Under the pieces are notes generated by a model. The model did not search any database, was not told the origin of the DNA, and saw only the letters and a list, made by a program, of their open reading frames with translations. This document shows positions 56,108 to 64,000 of a stretch of 64,000 bases of DNA, one piece after another. Each line of letters opens with the position of its first letter. Within the stretch, counting starts at the first letter, position 1. Both the position numbers and the translations under genes were made by a program. Source of the DNA: Sphingomonas aerolata (GTDB lineage Bacteria > Pseudomonadota > Alphaproteobacteria > Sphingomonadales > Sphingomonadaceae); assembly GCF_003046295.1 (NCBI RefSeq), contig NZ_PZZN01000003.1, positions 1-64,000 on the forward strand. The letters are read 5' to 3'.

Positions 56108-57427
56108 ATGTGGACCTATCACCCCGAACTGCTCGCGACACCCGTGCCGCGCTACACCAGCTATCCGACCGCTGCCGAATTCGGCGACGATGTCGGTCCG
56201 GTCGACATGGAGGAGGCGCTGGCGGCGATCGCGCCGGGGACGGTCGTTTCGCTGTATCTGCACATCCCCTATTGCCGGGACATATGCTGGTATTGCGGAT
56301 GCAATACGGGGGCGGCGAACCGCGCCGCGCGGCTCGCCACCTATGTCGAACGGCTCGAACGCGAGATCGCACTCGTCGCGCAGCGGGTGACTGGCGTCCG
56401 CGTGGGACGGATCGCATTCGGCGGCGGCAGTCCGAACGCGATTCCGCCGGCGGCGTTTCTCCGGCTCGTCGAAAGCGTCAGGACGGCGTTCGACTGCACC
56501 GATGCGATACTATCGGTCGAGGTCGATCCGCGTGGCTTCGACCGCGACTGGGCGGGGGCGATCGGGCGAGCAGGGGTGTCGCGGGTCAGCCTCGGCGTCC
56601 AGACGCTCGACCCGCAGGTCCAGGCGGCGATCGGGCGCGTGCAGCCGTCGGAGGATATCCGTCGCACGACATCGCTCCTGCGCGAGGCCGGTGTCGGGTC
56701 GATCAATTTCGATCTCATGTATGGCCTGCCGCGACAGTCCGAGCAGAGCCTGCGGGCCAGCATCGTCGAGAGCATCGCGATGGCCCCCGACCGGCTCGCG
56801 GTGTTCGGCTATGCGCATGTCCCGCACCTCGTACCGCGCCAGCGACGTATCGTCGCGGACGGGCTGGCGGGGACGGCGGAGCGCTTTGCGCAGGCGGCCC
56901 TGGCGCATCGCTTGCTGGTCGATGCCGGCTATGATCGGGTCGGGTTCGACCATTTCGCCCGACCGGCCGATGCGCTCGCGCAGGCGGCGGCGAGCGGCGG
57001 CCTGCGCCGCAACTTCCAGGGATTCACCGAAGACCCGGCGGAGATCCTGATCGGTCTGGGCGCCAGCGCGATCAGCGATTTCCCCGACCGGATCCTGCAG
57101 GCCGAGAAGAATACGGGGCGCTACGGCATGCGGATCGATGCCGGAGCCCTTGCAACCTGTCGCGGGCTGCGGCGCAGCCCCGAAGACAGGCTGCGCGGCC
57201 GGGCGATCGAGACGATCCTGACCCGGGGCACGGCCGACCTGACCGCACTGGATGGCGGGGCCGATATCCGTATTCGGCTGACGCCGTTCGAACGGTACGG
57301 GCTGATCGCCTGGGAGGGGAGCGTGCTCCGCCTGAGCGAAGACGCGCTTCCCTATGCACGCGTCATTGCGAGCAAGCTCGACGCGTACCGGCAGACCGCG
57401 TCGGCACGGTTCAGCCATGCGGTCTAG
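56108..57427 (+). CDS. hemN: Oxygen-independent coproporphyrinogen III oxidase
   Basis: 439 aa radical-SAM enzyme for anaerobic haem synthesis. The Fe-S motif is C-x3-C-x2-C (Cys56, Cys60, Cys63 in YCRDICWYCGC). RYTSYPTA at the N-terminus and the HemN C-terminal domain (RNFQGFTEDPAEILIGLGAS, SDFPDRILQAEKNTGRY) are complete. An FNR box lies 36 nt upstream. It overlaps the fnr-like gene by 11 nt. Confidence 0.96.
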   Translation: MWTYHPELLATPVPRYTSYPTAAEFGDDVGPVDMEEALAAIAPGTVVSLYLHIPYCRDICWYCGCNTGAANRAARLATYVERLEREIALVAQRVTGVRVGRIAFGGGSPNAIPPAAFLRLVESVRTAFDCTDAILSVEVDPRGFDRDWAGAIGRAGVSRVSLGVQTLDPQVQAAIGRVQPSEDIRRTTSLLREAGVGSINFDLMYGLPRQSEQSLRASIVESIAMAPDRLAVFGYAHVPHLVPRQRRIVADGLAGTAERFAQAALAHRLLVDAGYDRVGFDHFARPADALAQAAASGGLRRNFQGFTEDPAEILIGLGASAISDFPDRILQAEKNTGRYGMRIDAGALATCRGLRRSPEDRLRGRAIETILTRGTADLTALDGGADIRIRLTPFERYGLIAWEGSVLRLSEDALPYARVIASKLDAYRQTASARFSHAV

Positions 57428-58133
57428 CGCGGCGGGCGAGGCGATCGTGACGCTGCCGCCGCGCTGTGCCGCCTGCAACGTACGCGACGATGCGCTGTGT
57501 GCGACGCTCGAAGACGCGGGCCTGGTCGCGCTGCACGGGATCGGCCGACGGCGGACGTTGCCGGCAGGGCAGGTGCTGGTCTGGAGCGGGGATCCGAACG
57601 CGATCTGCGCCACCGTCGTGTCGGGCGTGCTGAAGGCGATGCGCGCGGGGCCGGAGGGTCGCGAACACATTGTCGGCCTCGCCTTTGCCGGAGATTTCGT
57701 CGGCGACCTGTTTGCCGACACCGCGAACGAGACGATCCGGGTGATGACCGATGCGGAGCTGTGCGTGTACCCGCGCGCGGCGCTGCAAAAGATGCTCGAC
57801 GCGCATCCGGCGATGGAACGCCTGTTGCTGCACCGCGCGCTCGGTGCGCTCGACGATGCGCGGATGTGGATGTTGATGCTGGGACGCAAGGCCGCGGGGG
57901 CGCGGATCGCCACGTTCCTGCTGGAAATGGCACGGCGGATGGGTCAGCCGGGCCCGGCCCGCTTCGACCTGCCGATGAGCCGGTCGGAGGTCGGTGCGCT
58001 GCTGGGGATGACGATCGAGACCGTCAGCCGGCAGATGACATCCCTGAAGCGCCGCGGGGTCGTTGCCCTGCCGGGCGGGCGCGGCGTCATCATCCTCGAT
58101 CGGGCGCAGCTCGCGCGGGCCGCGGCAGGCTGA
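57417..58133 (+). CDS. Fnr-type oxygen-sensing regulator (Crp/Fnr family)
   Basis: 238 aa. Four cysteines in the FNR arrangement (Cys17, Cys20, Cys28 in RCAACNVRDDALC; Cys116 in AELCVYPR) point to an oxygen-labile [4Fe-4S] cluster. The cyclic-nucleotide-like fold is followed by a winged helix with TIETVSRQMTSLKRRG, whose E-x2-S-R recognition residues fit TTGAT half sites. FNR palindromes are present upstream of hemN/ompW and cydD/cydA. Start ATG 57417 overlaps the end of hemN. Confidence 0.94.
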   Translation: MRSSAAGEAIVTLPPRCAACNVRDDALCATLEDAGLVALHGIGRRRTLPAGQVLVWSGDPNAICATVVSGVLKAMRAGPEGREHIVGLAFAGDFVGDLFADTANETIRVMTDAELCVYPRAALQKMLDAHPAMERLLLHRALGALDDARMWMLMLGRKAAGARIATFLLEMARRMGQPGPARFDLPMSRSEVGALLGMTIETVSRQMTSLKRRGVVALPGGRGVIILDRAQLARAAAG

Positions 58134-58155
58134 GCGACAGCGCCCGGAGCCGCTG

Positions 58156-59814
58156 CTAGGCGGCGCTGCGCCGGTCCAATCCCGCCTGTGTCAGGTCGAA
58201 ACGCCGGGGGCAGAGGGCGACGAGCGCCGGGCGGTGGCTCACGAGGATCAGCCCCTGTCCGGTCGTGTCGAGGCGCTGCGCCAGTCTGACCGCGAGCAGC
58301 CTTTCGGTCGTGCGGTCCAGCCCCTCGCTCGGCTCGTCGAGCACGAGCCACGGCGCGAGCGAGCAATAGGCACGCGCCACCGCGAGACGGCGTCGCTCCC
58401 CGCCCGACAGCCGTGCGCCGTTTTCACCGACCCACGCGTCGAGTCCGTGATCGAGCGCGCGAACCCGATCGTCGAGCACCGCGTCGTGCAGCGCCCGCCA
58501 CAGCGTGGCATCGTCGGCATCCGGGTTGGCCAGCATCAGATTGTCGCGCACCGTCCCCGACAGCAGCGCGGCATCCTGTGGTGCCCAGGCGAAGCTGCGC
58601 CGCGATATCTCTGCCGGGATCAGGCCGATATCATCTCCGTCCAGCCAGATCTCGCCAGGCGCGCTCGGCCGCAACGACAGCATCTTTTCCACGAGCGTCG
58701 TCTTGCCGATCCCCGAGGGGCCGGTCAGCGCGACCCGATCGCCCCGCCGCACGTGACACATCCCCGCCGGCAGGACGAAGTGCAATGCGCTACGGCTAGG
58801 ACCGGCTGTGTTCGGCAAGGCGCGCGGAGATGCATTCTCCAGATAAGTCTCTGCGCCCTCGTGCGTTTTCAGGATATCGTCGAGCCGGTCGCGTGCCGCG
58901 CGCATGCGGCCCCGCTCGATCATCGCGCGCAGCACCGGCGTGCCCGCATCGATCGTCATCGCCGCTGCCAGCGCCGCCAGCGCAGCCCGTGGCGCCCCCG
59001 ATCCTGCCGACAGGATCGCGGCGCCGGCGGCGGCGATACCGACGGCCGTCGCATGCAGCAGGTCCAGCCATCCGGCGGCTTCTGCCTGCGCACGCTGCGC
59101 GGCGGCGAGCGCACGACTTCGATCGTCGACCTGCGCAGCGGCCCAGGGCTCGAGTCCGAAGCATTGCAGTTCCGGGGCGGCATCGGCAAGGCCTGCGAAC
59201 GTCTCGCGAAGCGCCCCGGCAGCATATTGCACCGCCTGGCCGAGCGGCGCGCTACGACGGGCAAGCCGGTCGGCAATGATCAGGAGCACCGCCATGCAAC
59301 AGGCGGTGGCGATCGAGGCTGCGACGCTGCCCAGCGAAACGAGCCCAAACCCCGCGATCAGCGCCGCGGCGACGCCCCAGGGCGCGGACTGCCGTACGAA
59401 CTGCATCTCCATCGCATCGACGTCGCCGATCAGCCGGGCGGTCGCTTCGCCCGTCCCGAAGGCGAGCGCGGTCCCAGCGGGCTGTGCTGCGAGCGCGCGG
59501 AAAATGGCCGGGCGTATCCGTGCGAGCGCGCCGAACGCCGCCTCGTGGCTGGCGAGGCGCTCGCCGTAGCGTGCGCCAGTCCGCAGGATGGCAAGAAGCC
59601 GGATCCCCGCGCTGGGCAGCATGTAGTTGAACGCGAGCGCTGCCGCCGGGCCCGCCAGACCGGCGATCGCGGCGGCGGTGATGAACCAGCCCGACAACCC
59701 GAGCAGCAGGACCGACGCTGCCGCGACCACTGCGGCGAGCAGCGCGGCGCGTGCGAGAAGTAGGCGCTGCGCACCTCGCTCCTGCGCGAGCAACCTGTCG
59801 AGTGGACCAGTCAT
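58156..59814 (-). CDS. cydC: Thiol/haem ABC exporter subunit CydC
   Basis: 552 aa. Membrane domain with AAVVAAASVLLLGLSGWFIT and FNYMLPSAGIRLLAILRTGA followed by RYGERLASHEAAFGAL (a CydC signature), then an ATPase: Walker A GPSGIGKTT, signature ARLSGGERRRLAVARA, Walker B LVLDEP, H-loop VSHRPA. Needed to assemble cytochrome bd. Overlaps the cydD stop (ATGA). Confidence 0.94.
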   Translation of the reverse strand: MTGPLDRLLAQERGAQRLLLARAALLAAVVAAASVLLLGLSGWFITAAAIAGLAGPAAALAFNYMLPSAGIRLLAILRTGARYGERLASHEAAFGALARIRPAIFRALAAQPAGTALAFGTGEATARLIGDVDAMEMQFVRQSAPWGVAAALIAGFGLVSLGSVAASIATACCMAVLLIIADRLARRSAPLGQAVQYAAGALRETFAGLADAAPELQCFGLEPWAAAQVDDRSRALAAAQRAQAEAAGWLDLLHATAVGIAAAGAAILSAGSGAPRAALAALAAAMTIDAGTPVLRAMIERGRMRAARDRLDDILKTHEGAETYLENASPRALPNTAGPSRSALHFVLPAGMCHVRRGDRVALTGPSGIGKTTLVEKMLSLRPSAPGEIWLDGDDIGLIPAEISRRSFAWAPQDAALLSGTVRDNLMLANPDADDATLWRALHDAVLDDRVRALDHGLDAWVGENGARLSGGERRRLAVARAYCSLAPWLVLDEPSEGLDRTTERLLAVRLAQRLDTTGQGLILVSHRPALVALCPRRFDLTQAGLDRRSAA

Positions 59815-61532
59815 GCGGGGTCTCCAAGCCGGACCACATGATCGGCGATGCCGACCAGGCGGTCGCTATGCGTCGCGATCAGCGTCGTCCGGCCGCGACA
59901 GGCCGCCACGATCGTCGTGACCAGCGCAATCTCCGACAGCGCATCGAGATGCGCCGTCGGCTCGTCGAGCAGCAGGATCGGTGCCGGCTTGAGCATGGCG
60001 CGCGCCAGGGCAAGCCGCCGCCGTTCGCCACCGGACAGCCCGCCGCCGCGCGCATCGAGCCGCGTGTCGAGACCGGCGGCCATCCGACCGCCGCCGCGTG
60101 CCATCAGCATCGGCCGAAGACCGGCCTGCACCACCGCGCGGTCGATCGCATCGTCGGTGGCGTCGGGGCAGGCAAGCCGCAGGTTTTCGCGGATCGTTCC
60201 GGCGATGATCAACGGATGCTGGCCAGCCCAGGATGCGGACGGCGCGAGCGAACCGCCGGGTGGGAGCCGCTCGCCGTCGATCAGGACATCGCCCGCGACC
60301 AGCGGCGCGAGGCCGAGCAGCAGGTGCAACGCGCTGGTCTTGCCGCTGCCCGATGGTCCGGTCAGCACGACGATGCGGCCGGGCGGGACGTCGAACATCA
60401 GGTCGGACACCGCGCAGCGTTCCGCGCCGGGATAGCGGATCGCGACCGACCTGAACGCCAGTGCGGGCAGAACGGGCATATCGGGACGCAGAGCGTGTGG
60501 CGTCGCTGGCAGCGACGCCGGCATGGGGGAGGCGGGCGCGGGCAGGGCGATCAGGCGATCCGCCGCCGTCTCGGCCGCCTGCTTGTCGTGATAGGCGGCG
60601 GCGAGACGGCGCATCGGCGCGTAGAATTCGGGCGCGAGTGCCAGCACGAAGAAGGCGCGGCCAAGATCGAGCTGCTCGGGCACCGGGAAGGGCAGGAGGT
60701 GGAGCAGGTTGAAGCCGCAATAGACCGCGACCAGCGCGACCGAGAGCGCGGCGAAGAACTCCAGCGCGCCCGAGGACAGGAAGGCGACGCGCAGCACGCC
60801 CATCGTCCGCGCCGCCAGTTCGTCCGCTGCGATCCCCAGCGCGTGCGCCTCGCGGTCCTCGGCGCCGAACGCAAGGACGACCGGCAGCGCCCGCACCCGG
60901 TCCGCGAACCGCCCGGTCAGCCGGGCCAGCGCAGTGAACTGGCGCCGGGATTTTTCTGCGGCCGCGCCCCCCGCAAGCGCCATCGCGACGATGAATGGTA
61001 TGAGCGTCACGACCAGGATGCCCGCGGCGACGGGGCTGGCCAACGCGGTCGCGAGCAGGATCAGGAAGGGCGCGATGGCGCCTGCTTTGCGCGCGGGCAG
61101 GAATCGCGCGATATAGCCGTCGAGCGCGTCCACCTCGTCTACCACCGCGGCCATCAGGACACCCGTGGTCGTCGGCGCACCGGGGTCGCGGTGCAGCGCC
61201 GACGCGACGATCCGGCGACGCAGCGTCACCTTGGCGTTCTCGGCCTGGCGGGCGCCCCTGCGCGTCGCCAGCATGACGACGAGACCGCGAAGGCCGCCGG
61301 ACAGGACGACGAGCATTACCCAGGGCAGGACCGCGGCGGCACCGGCCGGAACCGCGACGATCGCCCCCGCCAGGCCGCCGGCAAAGCCGATTGCGGCAAC
61401 GCTGTCGAGCATGAGCCACGCCGCCGCCGCATCGCCGCGGCGACCGCCCTGGGCGATGGTCTTGAGCCACTGGCGACGCGCGCGGGGCGTCGGGTCGGTG
61501 GATGCGAGGTCGCTCGAAGATAGTGCCGTCAT
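59811..61532 (-). CDS. cydD: Thiol/haem ABC exporter subunit CydD
   Basis: About 573 aa. CydD wording RRGARQAENAKVTLRRRIVA and ARFLPARKAGAIAPFLIL in the membrane domain; ATPase with Walker A GPSGSGKTS, signature GLSGGERRRLALARAM, Walker B ILLLDEPTAHLDALSE and H-loop ATHSDR. ATG 61532 is preferred over a 55-codon longer frame that runs across the FNR box. Divergent from cydA. Confidence 0.93.
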   Translation of the reverse strand: MTALSSSDLASTDPTPRARRQWLKTIAQGGRRGDAAAAWLMLDSVAAIGFAGGLAGAIVAVPAGAAAVLPWVMLVVLSGGLRGLVVMLATRRGARQAENAKVTLRRRIVASALHRDPGAPTTTGVLMAAVVDEVDALDGYIARFLPARKAGAIAPFLILLATALASPVAAGILVVTLIPFIVAMALAGGAAAEKSRRQFTALARLTGRFADRVRALPVVLAFGAEDREAHALGIAADELAARTMGVLRVAFLSSGALEFFAALSVALVAVYCGFNLLHLLPFPVPEQLDLGRAFFVLALAPEFYAPMRRLAAAYHDKQAAETAADRLIALPAPASPMPASLPATPHALRPDMPVLPALAFRSVAIRYPGAERCAVSDLMFDVPPGRIVVLTGPSGSGKTSALHLLLGLAPLVAGDVLIDGERLPPGGSLAPSASWAGQHPLIIAGTIRENLRLACPDATDDAIDRAVVQAGLRPMLMARGGGRMAAGLDTRLDARGGGLSGGERRRLALARAMLKPAPILLLDEPTAHLDALSEIALVTTIVAACRGRTTLIATHSDRLVGIADHVVRLGDPA

Positions 61533-61568
61533 GGACGTGCTTGTCGCGTATTGCCGTTCGTCTGGTCT

Positions 61569-61582
61569 TTGACCGCGGTCAA
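61569..61582. promoter_or_regulatory. FNR box between cydD and cydA
   Basis: TTGACCGCGGTCAA is a perfect 14-bp palindrome of the FNR form TTGAC-N4-GTCAA. It lies 36 nt from the cydD start and 68 nt from the cydA start, so one site could serve both directions. Confidence 0.8.
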
Positions 61583-61650
61583 TGTTCTGACCGGCCGCGC
61601 AACTTACGCCCCGACCAAACCGGCATGTTCGCCGGGGGGGAGACCGTTCC

Positions 61651-63252
61651 ATGGACCTCGGGGTCATCGACCTGTCGCGGCTGCAGTTTGCGCTCACCGC
61701 GCTCTATCATTTTCTCTTCGTGCCGCTGACGCTGGGCCTGTCGATGATGCTGGTCATCATGGAATCGGTCTATGTCATGACGAACCGGCCGATCTGGCGC
61801 GTGATCACGCGCTTCTGGGGGCGGATCTTCGCGATCAACTTCGTGCTGGGGGTGGCTACGGGGCTGACGATGGAATTCCAGTTCGGCACGAACTGGTCGT
61901 ATTTCTCGCATTATGTCGGGGACATATTCGGCGCGCCGCTCGCGATCGAGGGGCTGATGGCGTTCTTCCTCGAAGCGACGTTCGTCGGCATCATGTTCTT
62001 CGGCTGGGGGCGACTGTCGAAGCTCGGGCATCTGCTCGTCACGGCCATGGTGGCGCTCGGCACCAATCTGTCCGCGCTGTGGATCCTGATCGCGAACGGC
62101 TGGATGCAGAATCCGGTCGGCGCGACGTTCAATCCCGAAACGATGCGGATGGAGGTCACCGATTTCGGCGCCGTCCTGTTCAACCCGATCGCACAGGCCA
62201 AGTTCGTCCACACGGTCAGCGCGGGCTATGTCTGCGCGGCGGTGGTCGTGCTGGGCATCAGCGCCTTCTGGTTGCTGACCGACCGCTACAAGGGCGTGGC
62301 ACGGCGATCGATGACGGTGGCGGCAGCCTTTGGCCTGGCCGCGTCGCTGTCGGTGGTCGTGCTGGGTGACGAGAGCGGCTATGCCCTGACTGACAACCAG
62401 AAGATGAAGCTCGCCGCGATCGAGGCGGCCTGGCACACGGCACCGGCGCCGGCCGGTCTGACGCTGTTCGGCGTACCCGACGTCGCCGCCCGGGAAACCC
62501 GGTACGAGGTTCAGATCCCCTGGGTCCTCGGGCTGATCGCGACGCGCAGCCTCGACGGCACCGTCACCGGCATGTCCGAACTGGTGCTGAAGGCGCAGGA
62601 GCGGATCACGTCGGGCGTGGTCGCCTATGACGCGGTCGAACGGCTCAAGACCGACCCCGCCAACGTCGCGCAGCGCGCACGGTTCGAGGCGCACAAGCGT
62701 GATCTGGGCTATGCCTTGCTGCTGAAGCGGCATGTCGCGGATCCGCGCACTGCCAGCCTCGCACTGATCGCTTCCACGGCATGGGACGTGGTGCCGAACG
62801 TACCGCTGATGTTCTGGAGCTTCCGGATCATGGCCGCGATCGGGGTCCTGATGATCGCGCTGTTCGGTGCGGCGTTCGTCCTGACGTCGCTCCGCCTGCA
62901 CACGCAGACGCGGTGGTTCCTGAAACTCGCGGTGCTCGCGATCCCCTTGCCCTGGATCGCGATCGAGCTGGGCTGGATGCTTGCCGAGATCGGCCGCCAG
63001 CCCTGGGCGATCGAGGGCGTGCTGCCGACCTTCCTTGCCGCATCCTCGCTGACGCGCGGGGTCCTGTGGACGACGATCATCGGTTTCACTGCAATCTACG
63101 GGACGCTCGCGGTCATCGAGGTCCGCCTAATCCTCGCGACGATCCGCAAGGGGCCGTTCGAGCATGACGAGGACGCTTATCCGGTGCCCGATGCCGGATC
63201 GGCAGGGCGCGGCGCCGCGCGCCCCGTTGCTGCTGACCCGATCCCCGCCTGA
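61651..63252 (+). CDS. cydA: Cytochrome bd oxidase subunit I
   Basis: 533 aa, nine membrane helices. Haem ligands and signatures: His20 in LTALYHFLFVPLTLG, GLMAFFLEATFVGIMFFGWG, KFVHTVSAGYVCAA, and EIGRQPWAIEGVLPT. The periplasmic Q-loop is present between the TDNQKMKLAAIEAAWHT and VLKAQERITSGVVAY segments. High-affinity quinol oxidase for low-oxygen respiration; followed 33 nt later by cydB. Confidence 0.97.
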   Translation: MDLGVIDLSRLQFALTALYHFLFVPLTLGLSMMLVIMESVYVMTNRPIWRVITRFWGRIFAINFVLGVATGLTMEFQFGTNWSYFSHYVGDIFGAPLAIEGLMAFFLEATFVGIMFFGWGRLSKLGHLLVTAMVALGTNLSALWILIANGWMQNPVGATFNPETMRMEVTDFGAVLFNPIAQAKFVHTVSAGYVCAAVVVLGISAFWLLTDRYKGVARRSMTVAAAFGLAASLSVVVLGDESGYALTDNQKMKLAAIEAAWHTAPAPAGLTLFGVPDVAARETRYEVQIPWVLGLIATRSLDGTVTGMSELVLKAQERITSGVVAYDAVERLKTDPANVAQRARFEAHKRDLGYALLLKRHVADPRTASLALIASTAWDVVPNVPLMFWSFRIMAAIGVLMIALFGAAFVLTSLRLHTQTRWFLKLAVLAIPLPWIAIELGWMLAEIGRQPWAIEGVLPTFLAASSLTRGVLWTTIIGFTAIYGTLAVIEVRLILATIRKGPFEHDEDAYPVPDAGSAGRGAARPVAADPIPA

Positions 63253-63285
63253 CCCCTTTTCGCCTGATCCGAAAGGCACGATCCG

Positions 63286-64000
63286 ATGTTCGACTATGAG
63301 ACGCTGCGCATATTGTGGTGGGGGCTGATGGGGGTGTTGCTCATCGCCTTTGCGCTGACCGACGGGTTCGACCTCGGGGTCGCCACGCTTCTGCCGTTCG
63401 TCGCACGGACCGATTCCGAGCGCCGGATGGTGATCAACTCGGTCGGCCCGACCTGGGAGGGGAACCAGGTCTGGTTCATCCTGGGTGGCGGCGCGATCTT
63501 TGCCGCCTGGCCGTTCGTCTATGCGGTCAGCTTTTCGGGCTTCTACCTCGCGATGTTCCTCGTGCTCGCGGCGCTGATCCTGCGACCGGTCGGGTTCAAG
63601 TACCGGTCGAAGCGGCCGGATCCGCGGTGGCGGTCCGGATGGGACTGGGCGCTGTTCGTGGGCGGTGTCGTGCCGGCGCTCGTCTTCGGGGTCGCGGTCG
63701 GCAATGTCCTGTCGGGGGCGCCGTTCCGGCTGGACAGCGATCTGCGCGCCTTTTTCGACGGAAGTTTCCTCGGGCTGTTCACGCCGTTCACGCTGATCTG
63801 CGGCCTGTTGTCGGTCGCGATGCTGGTTTTGCACGGCAGCGCATGGCTGGCGATCAAGGTCGAGCATGGCCCGGTCCATGACCGCGCGACGCGGTTCGGG
63901 ACATTGGCCGCGATCCTGTCGCTGGTCCTGTTCGCGGCCGGTTGGGCGTTCGTCGCCTGGACCGATATCGGGTTCCGCATCGTCGGGACCATCGATCCGG
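63286..64000 (+). CDS. cydB: Cytochrome bd oxidase subunit II, partial
   Basis: The first 238 residues of CydB: LRILWWGLMGVLLIAFALTD followed by GFDLGVATLLPFVART, then GPTWEGNQVWFILGGGAIFA and AWPFVYAVSFSGFYLAMF, all diagnostic. The gene runs off the right edge, so about one third is missing from the window. GAAAGG lies upstream of the ATG. Forms the oxidase with cydA. Confidence 0.96.
   Translation, partial: MFDYETLRILWWGLMGVLLIAFALTDGFDLGVATLLPFVARTDSERRMVINSVGPTWEGNQVWFILGGGAIFAAWPFVYAVSFSGFYLAMFLVLAALILRPVGFKYRSKRPDPRWRSGWDWALFVGGVVPALVFGVAVGNVLSGAPFRLDSDLRAFFDGSFLGLFTPFTLICGLLSVAMLVLHGSAWLAIKVEHGPVHDRATRFGTLAAILSLVLFAAGWAFVAWTDIGFRIVGTIDP

Overview
The window looks like chromosomal DNA of a high-GC alphaproteobacterium, most likely a sphingomonad (Sphingomonas or a near relative). 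The basis is family-level resemblance read by eye: the initiator tRNA, the TonB-dependent receptor type, the OmpW, CydDC and FnrL-like genes, and a cell-wall sugar locus of Sphingomonas/Caulobacter/Xanthomonas style. No database search was possible.

Layout. (1) 1-5.0 kb: an initiator tRNA-Met with a serine-recombinase remnant beside it, a long stretch without clear genes, then a P-type cation ATPase and a universal stress protein. (2) 5.0-15.9 kb, all on the minus strand: the most unusual part. It holds an ECF sigma factor, an anti-sigma factor whose periplasmic part resembles a subtilisin prodomain, a secreted S8 protease, a TorF-like outer-membrane protein, a 34-aa repeat-containing peptide gene, and a type I export operon (outer-membrane factor, HlyD adaptor, C39-peptidase ABC exporter, second ABC protein). 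The same -35/-10 pair at identical spacing precedes both the sigma gene and the peptide/export operon, so they probably form one regulon. (3) 16.2-17.6 kb: decayed insertion sequences. (4) 17.7-26.2 kb: a chemoreceptor, a TonB-dependent receptor, an HxlR regulator divergent from a small monooxygenase with a broken dehydrogenase after it, a small membrane protein and a STAS-like protein.

(5) 26.2-36.4 kb: an SGNH hydrolase divergent from GH74, GH35-like (DUF5597), GH31 (PA14-containing) and GH3 enzymes, a set that fits stepwise xyloglucan breakdown. (6) 36.4-39.7 kb: an MFS exporter and aldo/keto reductase divergent from a LysR regulator. (7) 39.7-46.3 kb: a six-gene MarR-headed efflux operon (MarR, FUSC/AaeB-like, DUF1656, HlyD, NodT-type OMF, DHA2 MFS), mostly with ATGA-type overlaps. 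(8) 46.4-55.3 kb: an oxidative pentose locus (IlvD/Edd dehydratase, aldose 1-epimerase, FucP-like transporter, GntR regulator, semialdehyde dehydrogenase, AraD1-like protein, L-arabinose/D-galactose 1-dehydrogenase) that would carry L-arabinose or related sugars to 2-oxoglutarate. It complements the xyloglucan locus.

(9) 55.3-64 kb: a low-oxygen locus (OmpW, HemN, an Fnr with Fe-S cysteines, CydC, CydD, CydA and the start of CydB). FNR-type palindromes lie in the ompW/hemN and cydD/cydA intergenic regions. cydB runs off the right edge.
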